Positions 21,601-26,911 of a stretch of 64,000 nucleotides of DNA are shown here, piece after piece. The DNA is from Flavobacterium sp. LHD-85 (GTDB lineage: Bacteria; Bacteroidota; Bacteroidia; Flavobacteriales; Flavobacteriaceae). Numbering within the stretch: the first letter of the stretch is position 1; every line of letters begins with the position of its first letter. Both the position numbers and the translations under genes were made by a program. The notes beneath the pieces were generated by a model. That model saw nothing but the letters and a program-made list of their open reading frames with translations. It was not told the origin of the DNA and did no database searches. The stretch is from assembly GCF_030929595.1 (NCBI RefSeq), contig NZ_JAVFVR010000004.1, positions 62,001-126,000 on the forward strand. Reading direction: 5' to 3'.

Positions 21601-23097
21601 TATTGATGCAGCAACTCCAACTGGAACACTTAAAGTCGCAGCTGTTGCTGGATTACCATCTACAGAATTACTCAAGTTAGTTGCACTACATAATAAACAT
21701 ATGCCTACCTGAGTAGTTACCTGACTGCTCGCTTCAAGACACCCGCCCAAAGCTGATGGTTGAACGGTTACCGTAACAGGTACTCTAGTTGCACTAACAC
21801 AATTTCCATTTGGACTTTGCGCCTCAACATAATAAGTTTTAGTAGCTGTTAAAATTGGCGTAGTAAAAGTAGCTGTATTTGTTGCAACTGCAGTTCCGCC
21901 AGTAGGCGTTTCGTACCAATTTAATTGTGCTCCAACTTCTGAGGTTGTGGCATTTAAAGTTGCATTCTGACCTGATTGTATAGTAACACTTTGCGTCAAA
22001 ACTGTCGGTGTGGCTGGTACAGCTGTAGAAACAACATTCGTTTGTATTCTATTACTTATACAGCTTCCAATAGAAGCTTCCACAAAAAATGGAGTAGTCC
22101 CTAAAGGAACAGTTGGCGAATAAGTCGTGCCTGTTGCTAATGCAGGCCCACCCGTTGAAGCTGCATACCAAGAATAAGTCGTTCCTGGAACAGGATTTAC
22201 AACCGATAAAGTAGTTTGCTGTGTCGCTCCTGTGGAACAAACCGTAAGCCCCGTGTTGCTAATTGCTGGCGCAATCGGATTAGAAACATTTAAAACAACA
22301 GGTACGCGAACATTTCCTTCGCATCCTGCAGCTCTAGTTATTCCTATATAGTATGTCGTATTTCCTGATAAAGCAGGAGTTGTATATGTATTTCCTACTG
22401 CTAAAGCTGTCGTAGAAAATTCAGAACTATACCACGCTAATGTAGTACCTGCTGCAGGTGTTGCAGTAAGAATTGTTGGAACCCCAGCACAGACAGTCTG
22501 TGTTAAACCACCAGATACAGTTGGCTGAGCAAATTCAAGCCTAACATCGTAAACTCTTAAGCTTGTTAGAAGAGCTAAAACACCTCCTCCAACTTGAATT
22601 TGAATTTGGTTGGCATCACCCGTAATAGGAAATTTTGCAACGGCAACCGTATTGCCGCTTAGCAAACTTAAATTCAAAAGCGGACTATTTAAAGCCACAC
22701 TTGAACCTACATTGGTTCCAGAATTTTTAGCTTGAATCGAAGCATTTGATAATAAACTTAAATCAAGCAAACCATTACCTGTACCAAAGTAAATAGCTAC
22801 TTGGTCACCGGCTCGGGCCGTTTGATTTAAGGTCAATGTTTCTTCTGCAAAACATCCAGCTACAGCAACACCATTTGATAAGGTCGCATAGGTGGATAAG
22901 CCAGCGCCATCAAAAGCATTGGCTGGACTATCAACATCTACTCCAATACACAAAAGCCCTCCTCCAGCACTATTTGTCTGAGACACAGGTCTACAAATAG
23001 TTTGAGAGAATGCATTTGTGCATATAAAGAATAAAGTTAAAAGTCCTAATAATCTCATTTGAGGATTGAGATTACAAAAAGTAAATTTTTTTTTCAT
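12673..23097 (-). CDS. Giant multidomain surface adhesin with type IX (type B) sorting domain
   Basis: The product is about 3,474 aa if it starts at the ATG at 23097, giving MKKKFTFCNLNPQMRLLGLL and a signal peptide ending AFSQ. An upstream in-frame ATG at 23169 would put 24 non-signal-like residues in front and is less likely. From the N-terminus it has five beta-rich modules of about 150 aa ending in a (V/I)RLGG(V)AxVL-type signature, interleaved with Ig-like modules of about 80 aa (xWYxxxTGGTxLA...TTYYxxxxxxGCxSxxR). About fifteen further Ig-like units follow, ten of them almost identical. Then come a DUF11 domain (about 3266-3381) and a gliding-motility-associated C-terminal domain (FTPNNDGKNDLFRI ... 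NRYGALVY ... GTYFYVITI ... KKGWLSIMR), the T9SS type B signal. It probably acts as a cell-surface or gliding adhesin. The ligand is unknown. Confidence 0.93.
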   Translation of the reverse strand: MKKKFTFCNLNPQMRLLGLLTLFFICTNAFSQTICRPVSQTNSAGGGLLCIGVDVDSPANAFDGAGLSTYATLSNGVAVAGCFAEETLTLNQTARAGDQVAIYFGTGNGLLDLSLLSNASIQAKNSGTNVGSSVALNSPLLNLSLLSGNTVAVAKFPITGDANQIQIQVGGGVLALLTSLRVYDVRLEFAQPTVSGGLTQTVCAGVPTILTATPAAGTTLAWYSSEFSTTALAVGNTYTTPALSGNTTYYIGITRAAGCEGNVRVPVVLNVSNPIAPAISNTGLTVCSTGATQQTTLSVVNPVPGTTYSWYAASTGGPALATGTTYSPTVPLGTTPFFVEASIGSCISNRIQTNVVSTAVPATPTVLTQSVTIQSGQNATLNATTSEVGAQLNWYETPTGGTAVATNTATFTTPILTATKTYYVEAQSPNGNCVSATRVPVTVTVQPSALGGCLEASSQVTTQVGICLLCSATNLSNSVDGNPATAATLSVPVGVAASIQQTLQFNNPGKAGDIVEVDLELPGGLADLTLLGAVSLATYNGATYNNDRVAITNPLITLQLLSGNRFRASVTAGANFDRVEIRLGAVAAVLSRVDIYQATYKYKEPAITGNTTICSGSTTTLTAALAVGETVNWYNVATGGTSLASTASYTTPALTAPTTYYLEVTRNGCVNSERSSVQVLINNPVAPTVTPTPVNLCAGQISTITVQAPVAGTTYNWYDVGGNLVFTGNVFTTPALNATTDYFVEGVIGNCSSPTRTKVTLNVNPIPAAPTVASSTVVIQSGQVVTLQVSNPVPQIAYDWYDVPTGGIALVTGSPSYTPSPALTADKTFYVVARNNSDCVSATRTAINVVVTPAAVITSCLRPFQQTISTNGLCIGCTAVLGTEGNSVDNDFDTATTLRNVVGVGAYIQQKLDFSNFGFAGDIIEVELGLPTGVLDIGALSYITLESYNGGTNNGDGASINNLLNVQLLGGNRFRASFVAGNTFSGVQVRLGGVASVLSELDIYGASFKYKEAAITGISPAICSGQSANLTATTTAGDTINWYADASGGTALATNTSTYNTGALTATTTYYIEAVRGICINSVRQPVTVPVLQIPTEANIVIASPIEATCTGIAAIAPTSTIAGATFRYYKDQNKATEIVDGSIDGSITFAKDPITGDLSLTGLTALNSPYNLYISAVNGGTCENVNGDLKQVTVNFPSTTSLTVIATPLEVCGSANLVNAITNFDSSGATTYTFYDPSNNVITADAAANITLGGSYSIEAQLAGDTCPSAKQTVTVIINALPSLIITTPQESVNVGTDVPLNAVSTGTVAWFDPQGNPIAGPPFTTGALNIPGVYTYTAVASDGRICTATATKVINVIDLTSCQNLTERVYATGQTEGTIISGDVTNNTNAVDGNPQTFSTITTGLGLLGVGTTWQNLTWATPIAKGTPVTVKLGSEYSLLAVGENLSVVGTIGGSLIGAMQPVSGSLLKLISGDNTYEFTFVPSDASGPQDYDGIRIVSSSLLSVAQNTKVFEAHYKKPVTSVTCTPGDIQDIFYGATDINLPVGAATALIGVSDAWNVADNDVTTFATMYSGAGVLAAADLTVQFKTPSVLSDTLRIVVSKPGTLLSVNLLTGFSVQRYLGNVAVGAPIQNTSTLLSIKLLPGNTLAMVLVSSPTEIYDRVRIRLGGVAGVLDFLRVHTVERTANTTVIGADPQNKITVCPGTEIELQIPEVACSTYRWYDAETGGNLVATGPTFTVPDNLTAGIYRYYVQPVRYGCENYARGEVTVEVKASAPVNALTDITLNGGTATSICSASGTVTLATSLNGTPVLTNPVYHWYRFDGTTSQLIAGETTAQLIVNGLVPGTYTYFVGVSSDEFCETAAADRKQITFTILPPSTVNDITVDDVTVCNGVPASLTPSAPTLTSPVFTWYLDANKTQPITNGAVIAGVTYAIDAAGILTATGLTKAVSPITYYVAVASTNTCENLAGTLQDAVIIVSDPNTPTTSNSTQNFCLINAPTVANIQVNESNVIWYDAAIGGNIIASATPLVSRIYYGAATDAITGCESSLRLQVTVNVNDPGTPTLVTAGVQNFCKEDLPTFASVQFNQANIVWYTAITGGTLIPSNTALTTGQYFAAILDPVTGCESASRLTVDVIVSDPGTPTLVTAGPQSFCKEDLPTFASIQTNETNIVWYTAITGGILIPSTTALTTGQYFAAISDPVTGCESALRLTVDVIVNDPGTPTLVTAGVQNFCLANAPTFASIQINESNIVWYTALTGGILIPSATALTTGQYFAAISDPITGCESATRLIVDVIVSDPGTPTLITAGTQNFCLANAPTFASIQTNEANIVWYTAITGGTLIPSATALTTGQYFAVISDPVTGCESASRLTVDVIVSDPGTPTLVTAGPQSFCKEDLPTFASIQTNETNIVWYTAITGGTLIPSTTALTTGQYFAAISDPVTGCESALRLTVDVIVNDPGTPTLVTAGVQNFCQEDQPTFASIQINESNIVWYTALTGGTVIAPATTLTTGQYFAAISDPVTGCESALRLTVDVIVNDPGTPTLVTAGTQNFCLVNAPTFASVQFNQTNIVWYTALTGGTLIPSTTALTTGQYFAAISDPVTGCESATRLTVDVIVNDPGTPTLVTAGTQSFCKEDLPTFANIQINETNIVWYTAATGGTLIPSSTALTTGQYFAAISDPTTGCESAARLTVDVIVNDPGTPTLVTAGTQNFCLANAPTFASIQTNETNIVWYTASTGGTVIAPTTALTTGQYFAAISDPATGCESASRLTVDVIVNDPGTPTLVTAGTQNFCLVNAPTFASVQFNQTNIVWYTALTGGTVIAPTTALTTGQYFAAISDPATGCESASRLTVDVNVTDPATPTTNAAAQTFCTGTNPTVANIQVNESNVVWYTTQTGGTALASTAVLTTATYFGAIKDPATGCESSVRLQVAVTVGNTINPTTNNTAQTFCSANAPTIANIQVNESNVTWFTAATGGTAIPAGTALTSGVYFGNIVDPTGCESSTRLQVTVTVVDPSPTPTTANTTQNFCTLNSPTVANIQVNEANVVWYNTATGGTAIPPTTALATGTYYGAVSSAIGCENPARLAVAVNVNSPSVITTPRTTQTFCLSALPTLANILVNETNVVWYASATGGTPLANTTPLTATTYYAGSLANTFNGCDNGPRLGITIAFENDAAVQLATTDDTPCVFKGVTYSIANGKSNYVWTISGGTIVSGGGINDGSVTVSWSDIGPGTVTVAYVNNCDERTIKTLNVTVASCSDLTITHTVDNPTPNFGDQVTFTITVNNVGEGDFINTLVSDLLPSGLQLVSSSATSGTYDPATQLWTIPTLNAGQSVVLTIVAEVLPNGTYTSVATVETSTPLDVDASNNSASVTLEPICLTVYNEFTPNNDGKNDLFRIDCIESYPNNELRVFNRYGALVYSKASYENDWNGTANVSGVVNRGDMLPTGTYFYVITIGDGTVKKGWLSIMR
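14521..16920 (-). repeat. Ten in-frame 240-bp tandem repeats in the adhesin gene
   Basis: The sequence has an exact 240-bp period: equivalent bases recur at 14521, 14761, 15001 and so on up to 16921. Each unit encodes 80 aa of the type DPGTPTLVTAG-Q-FC ... FAS(I/V)Q ... NIVWYTA ... GG ... TTGQYFAAISDP-TGCES ... RLTVDVIV, with two cysteines that could form one disulfide per module. One diverged unit lies on the N-terminal side and four on the C-terminal side. Units differ by module variants (FCKEDLP, FCLANAP, FCLVNAP, FCQEDQP) arranged in a mosaic, which points to recombination or gene conversion among copies. Confidence 0.95.
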
Positions 23098-23531
23098 AAT
23101 TTGGAAGATTAGAAAATGGACAATAAAACACCTCTTGCAGTAAGTGTATGCACCTACGCAATTAAACAATCAATTAAAAATGAACCAGTTAAAACAAAAC
23201 ATCACAGCTTATAAAAAAGCTGTAAACTCTGTTTTTAAAAAAAATTATGCTGAATTCAGTATATCAAAATATACTGGAGAACAAATTCGATCTCTCTGAG
23301 ACAAAATAAGTTCCACTTTTTTTGAGGAAAAATGATTGTAGTCAGTTTTCCTAGAGGAGTGATTTGTTGCAGGTCTAATTTTCATAATGAAAATTTTTAG
23401 TTGAAAGTAGAACTGGGGAATTCTTATATATAGTCAATTCATTTTTCTTTTAGAGAAAGTTGATTAGTCCTTCCCTAAAATATCCAGTTTCAAAAACCAG
23501 ATTAGAATCTACATTATATTCAATAAAATTT

Positions 23532-23732
23532 TTACTCCTTATAATCAGCACACCTAATGGGGTAATTAAAAGACAGCAAACTAAAATTAAAACCTTTTGA
23601 AAAAAAATTAAATATTGTGTAACGATTAAGATTATCGTCGAGACGAGATAAGCTTACTAAGGTAAAAAGTAAAGCTAAAATAAAGGAAACAACTAAAGTA
23701 AATTTGATAAAGAAAGTAATTGTCAATTCCAT
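23532..23732 (-). CDS. Possible 66-aa small membrane protein in the adhesin leader
   Basis: An ATG-initiated frame encodes 66 residues with one clear hydrophobic segment (about residues 6-27, FFIKFTLVVSFILALLF) and a polar, aromatic-rich C-terminal half. I do not recognise it. It starts just downstream of the AGGTA-box cluster and runs in the same direction as the adhesin. No ribosome-binding site is apparent, and a chance frame in AT-rich DNA can look hydrophobic, so this is only a candidate. Confidence 0.25.
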   Translation of the reverse strand: MELTITFFIKFTLVVSFILALLFTLVSLSRLDDNLNRYTIFNFFSKGFNFSLLSFNYPIRCADYKE

Positions 23733-23784
23733 ACACAGACTTATTAAGTTATTATTTAATTCTTTCTAATTTCAATCTCAACAT

Positions 23785-23865
23785 TAAGGTAAAAATATTT
23801 CTACCTTTTAGGTAAAAAAACAAAAGAAAAACTTTGTTTAACTTTTGTTACCTAAAATTAGGAAA
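23785..23865. promoter_or_regulatory. Cluster of five AGGTA/TACCT boxes (operator-like)
   Basis: TAAGGTAA (23785), TACCTT (23802), TTAGGTAA (23808), TTACCTAA (23848) and TTAGGAAA (23858) occur within 81 bp. The first two form AAGGTA/TACCTT with a 10-bp spacer. TTTTAGGTAA ... CAAAAG pairs with CTTTTGTTACCTAAAA over a longer distance. The repeated 8-mer in both orientations suggests binding sites for a dimeric regulator. The regulator is not known. Confidence 0.4.
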
Positions 23866-24211
23866 AACAAAAACACAAAACAAACCTAAAATTCTTATAA
23901 TTTATTCTTAAAACTTTAATTTCAAAATTACAAACAGAGCAGAACATTAGAAAAATCGCTACATTTAACATATTTTTGTCGCCAATTATTCGCTAAGCAA
24001 AATATTGAACAAAATATGTTAAATCGATATAATTAAAGTATAATCTTACAGTATATATAAATTTATCGACCAAAATATTCGCTATTAAGACCAAATGCAA
24101 CATTTTTTTATAAAAAAAGTCTATTTCTTAAAATACATTGAAAGATTAAAAATAAACACGTAGAAATACGTGGTTAAAATTCACAAAAAGATTAAACAAA
24201 AGTTAAAAAAC

Positions 24212-24253
24212 AAAAAAAAAGGCAGGTAATTAATTAACAATTACCCGCCTTTT
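24212..24253 (-). terminator. Rho-independent terminator of the DUF6495 gene
   Basis: GGCAGGTAATT and AATTACCCGCC (24221-24250) form a GC-capped stem with one mismatch. On the minus strand it is followed by a run of nine T residues (24220-24212). It lies 24 bp beyond the DUF6495 stop codon. Confidence 0.85.
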
Positions 24254-24273
24254 CAATACTATAAAAACTAAAA

Positions 24274-24747
24274 CTATGATTCGATAATGGTATTAATCTG
24301 CTTAAATAATTGGCCATCACTTAAAAAAGCACCTTGCTTAATCAATTCAAAAATCGAAGAATTTCGTTCTTCAGTAAATACCTTCTTTCCTACTTTCATT
24401 TCAATATTGTCTGTAAACATATTATCGCTCAACCATTGAAGCCCCTCTTTAGTCAAAAAATCTACTTCAGGAGAAAACGATTTTAAAACAATAGATTGAA
24501 TATAGGTATCAAAACAATGAAATAAAAAGATATGATTTTTAGAAAAATGCTCTAAATATTCCGCTCTACTCAGTACCCCTTCCCAAATCAAATCTGAAAA
24601 AACATCAAGTTCCTGTTCTGCAACTTCTGGTTTATTAACTTTAAGTTCTTCCCACTCTTTTCTATCTATTGCTTGTGTTGCCAAAAAACTTGCAAATTCT
24701 GCATGTAATTCATCAAACTGCTCTTTTGTTAATCTTGCGTATTTCAT
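24274..24747 (-). CDS. DUF6495 family protein
   Basis: This 157-residue soluble protein begins MKYARLTKEQFDELHAEFASFLA and contains DRKEWEELK and EVDFLTKEGLQWLSDNMF, features I associate with the Flavobacteriia DUF6495 family. It is mainly helical and acidic, without a signal peptide, membrane span or recognisable catalytic motif. Its function is unknown. It lies downstream of rplI on the same strand but is separated from it by a strong terminator (24835-24852), so it is probably transcribed alone. Confidence 0.65.
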   Translation of the reverse strand: MKYARLTKEQFDELHAEFASFLATQAIDRKEWEELKVNKPEVAEQELDVFSDLIWEGVLSRAEYLEHFSKNHIFLFHCFDTYIQSIVLKSFSPEVDFLTKEGLQWLSDNMFTDNIEMKVGKKVFTEERNSSIFELIKQGAFLSDGQLFKQINTIIES

Positions 24748-24825
24748 TTTCTTTTTAAGCTTTATACTTTACGCTGCAAGCTCTAAGCCTCAGCTATAAA
24801 TCTAATTATTAGTACAGTTTATATT

Positions 24826-24852
24826 AAAAAAAAATCCCGATTTACATCGGGA
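24826..24852 (-). terminator. Rho-independent terminator of rpsF-rpsR-rplI
   Basis: TCCCGAT-TTAC-ATCGGGA (24835-24852) is a perfect 7-bp stem with a tetraloop, followed on the minus strand by nine T residues. It sits 23 bp after the rplI stop codon. Confidence 0.9.
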
Positions 24853-24875
24853 TTTTAGTATAGATTTAAAAACTA

Positions 24876-25316
24876 TTACTTTTCAGCAACAATTTCGTAA
24901 GCCAATTCAACGATTACATCTCTGTGTAAACGAACTGAAGCATTGTATTTACCTAAACGTTTTACAACGCCGCTAGTGATGAATTTTCTATCGATAGCAT
25001 TACCAGATTTCTCAAGAGCTTCAGCGATATCAATATTAGTGATAGAACCAAAAAGTTTCTCTCCACCAGCTTTTGCACTAAGTTTAATTTCAAGAGCTTT
25101 TAAAGTTTCAGCCAATGCTTTAGCATCAGCAACAATTTTAGCTTCTTTGTGTGCTCTTTGTTTTAGGTTTTCAGCTAAAACTTTTTTAGCAGAAGGAGTT
25201 GCTAAAGTAGCAAAACCTTGAGGAATTAAAAAGTTACGACCGTAACCAGGTTTTACAGATACTACATCATCTTTAAACCCTAGGTTTTGTACGTCTTGTT
25301 TTAAAATAATTTCCAT
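24876..25316 (-). CDS. rplI: 50S ribosomal protein L9
   Basis: L9 is the elongated two-domain protein of the large subunit near the L1 stalk. The 146-residue product begins MEIILKQDVQNLGFKDDVVSVKPGYGRNFLIPQG, the canonical N-terminal domain, followed by the long connecting helix and a C-terminal domain ending VHRDV-type strands (SVRLHRDVIVELAYEIV). It lies 68 bp after rpsR in the conserved rpsF-rpsR-rplI operon and is followed by a strong terminator. Confidence 0.98.
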   Translation of the reverse strand: MEIILKQDVQNLGFKDDVVSVKPGYGRNFLIPQGFATLATPSAKKVLAENLKQRAHKEAKIVADAKALAETLKALEIKLSAKAGGEKLFGSITNIDIAEALEKSGNAIDRKFITSGVVKRLGKYNASVRLHRDVIVELAYEIVAEK

Positions 25317-25384
25317 GTTGTTGTCCTTATATTTTAGAAGTTAGGTTCTGATTAAACAGAAACCAGCGACTAGATTTTTTTATA

Positions 25385-25681
25385 CTATTTTAATAAATCG
25401 GCCACGTATGGCATTAAAGCTAAGTGACGAGCTCTTTTTACAGCTACAGAAACTTTTCTTTGGTATTTTAATGAAGTTCCAGTTAAACGACGTGGAAGAA
25501 TTTTTCCTTGCTCGTTAACGAATTTCAATAAGAAATCAGCATCTTTATAATCGATGTATTTGATTCCTGATTTTTTGAAACGGCAATACTTTTTAGTTTT
25601 GTTAGTTTCAATGTTTAAAGGCGTTAAATATCTGATATCTCCGTCTTTTTTTCCTTTTGCAGATTGCTCAATTGTAGACAT
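25385..25681 (-). CDS. rpsR: 30S ribosomal protein S18
   Basis: S18 binds 16S rRNA together with S6 on the platform of the small subunit. The 98-residue protein has the family core [26 protein letters not shown] and [33 protein letters not shown]. The N-terminal extension of about 25 residues is normal for Bacteroidota. It starts 5 bp after rpsF, with no priB-like single-strand-binding gene between them, unlike the E. coli operon. Confidence 0.98.
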
Positions 25682-25686
25682 AATAA

Positions 25687-26028
25687 TTACGCTTTAGTAG
25701 ATTTTAATTTTGCTCTTCTTCTCTCAGCCCATGAAATAGCATGTTTATCTAAACTTACAGTTAAGAAACGCATAACTCTTTCATCACGTCTGAATTCAGT
25801 TTCAAAAGCTAAAAGAACTTCTCCAGCTACTTTGAATTCGAATAAGTGATAAAAACCACTTTTTTTGTTTTGGATTTCGTAAGCCATTTTTTTAAGACCC
25901 CAATCCTCTTTCGATACCATTTCAGCTCCTCTACTAGTAAGAAATTCTTCAAATTTCGTTACTGTTTCCTTCACCTGAACCTCAGATAAAACGGGATTTA
26001 AAATGAAAACAGTTTCATAATGATTCAT
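25687..26028 (-). CDS. rpsF: 30S ribosomal protein S6
   Basis: The 113-residue product starts [23 protein letters not shown], the S6 signature, with [20 protein letters not shown] in the middle strand region and [22 protein letters not shown] near the C-terminus. S6 pairs with S18 during small-subunit assembly. It is the first gene of the operon, with one of the best Flavobacterium promoters in the window directly upstream (26060-26089). Confidence 0.98.
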   Translation of the reverse strand: MNHYETVFILNPVLSEVQVKETVTKFEEFLTSRGAEMVSKEDWGLKKMAYEIQNKKSGFYHLFEFKVAGEVLLAFETEFRRDERVMRFLTVSLDKHAISWAERRRAKLKSTKA

Positions 26029-26059
26029 AAATAAAAAATTTATTTGTTAAAATTGGGTG

Positions 26060-26089
26060 CAAAAGTAAGCATTTAATTTATATATCCAA
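26060..26089 (-). promoter_or_regulatory. Promoter of the rpsF-rpsR-rplI operon
   Basis: On the minus strand TTG (26089-26087) and TACTTTTG (26067-26060) are exactly 19 bp apart, a full match to the Bacteroidota -33/-7 consensus. The -7 box ends 31 bp before the rpsF ATG. Confidence 0.75.
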
Positions 26090-26205
26090 CACTTTTTTTC
26101 TTTTATTCGTCATAATGCAAAAAAGATGCCTCAACTTTAGTTTTTTTTACAAAAAAATAATACATTTACTACTGCTATCCTGAATTTATTCTAAATTTAA
26201 ATGTT

Positions 26206-26904
26206 ATGAAACTAAACTGTGTTGTTGTAGATGATAGTTCTATACAAAGGACAATTATTGCCAAATTGGTAAATAATCACCCAGGCTTGCATTTAATCGG
26301 GGATTTTTCTAATGCAATTGAAGCAAAAAGTTGTATCTCATTAAATAATATCGATTTAATATTTCTTGATATAGAAATGCCAGTTATTAATGGCTTTGAT
26401 TTTCTTGACGGATTAAAATCAAAACCTCAAATTATATTTATTACTTCCAAAGCCGAATATGCTTTGAAAGCTTTCGACTATGACGCTACCGACTATCTTC
26501 AAAAACCAATTGCAGTAGATCGCTTTAATGCTTCTGTAAAAAGGGCAATCGATATGCATCTGCTGAAAAAAGATGTCAAAGAAGAAGAAGGCGAGCATAT
26601 ATTCATCAAAAGTAATCTAAAAAAACTTAAAATCTTCACTTCAAAAATAAAATGGATTGAAGCTTTTGGAGATTATGTAAGAGTAGTAACTGAGGACGAC
26701 AGCAATTTGGTTCTTTCTACCATGAAATCTTTTGAAAATGATTTATCGAAAGACAAATTTATCCGTGTTCACAAATCATACATCATTAATATAGACAAGG
26801 TTGAGCGCTTTAACAGCAAATTTGCCGAAATAGGCATCACCAAAATACCTTTAAGCCGCAATAAAAAAGAAGATCTTGTAAAAGCTCTTTCAACTTCTTC
26901 GTAA
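26206..26904 (+). CDS. LytTR-family response regulator
   Basis: The 232-residue protein has an N-terminal receiver domain with the acidic pair Asp9-Asp10, phospho-acceptor Asp55 (LIFLDIEMPVINGFDF), a Ser/Thr switch (FITSK) and the conserved Lys in LQKPI. A C-terminal LytTR DNA-binding domain follows (about residues 135-230: KIKWIEAFGDYVRVVTEDDSNLVLSTMKSFE ... FIRVHKSYIINIDKVERF). Such regulators usually pair with a LytS/YehU-type 7TM or 8TM histidine kinase, but no kinase is encoded in this window. It is divergent from rpsF and convergent with priA (7-bp gap). Its target genes are unknown. Confidence 0.93.
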   Translation: MKLNCVVVDDSSIQRTIIAKLVNNHPGLHLIGDFSNAIEAKSCISLNNIDLIFLDIEMPVINGFDFLDGLKSKPQIIFITSKAEYALKAFDYDATDYLQKPIAVDRFNASVKRAIDMHLLKKDVKEEEGEHIFIKSNLKKLKIFTSKIKWIEAFGDYVRVVTEDDSNLVLSTMKSFENDLSKDKFIRVHKSYIINIDKVERFNSKFAEIGITKIPLSRNKKEDLVKALSTSS

Positions 26905-26911
26905 ATGCTGT

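Larger units (their letters stand above)
23098..24211 (-). promoter_or_regulatory. 1.1-kb upstream region of the adhesin operon with clustered inverted repeats
   Basis: No convincing gene fills this gap. Close to the adhesin start lie four inverted repeats: ACAGCTT/AAGCTGT (23204-23223), CAGTATAT-CAAA-ATATACTG (23257-23276), AGGAAAA/TTTTCCT (23325-23352) and a near-perfect palindrome around ATTTTCATAATGAAAAT (23377-23395). Further upstream is a cluster of AGGTA boxes (23785-23865). A minus-strand TAGGTTTG (23888-23881) fits a -7 box, but without a good -33. A regulated, long 5' leader is the simplest reading. A small ORF at 23532-23732 is listed separately. Confidence 0.45.

Noticed and set aside
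23098..23169. Longer adhesin start at ATG 23169
   Set aside because: It would place 24 residues with several Cys in front of a good signal peptide. The ATG at 23097 begins directly with a basic, then hydrophobic, signal.
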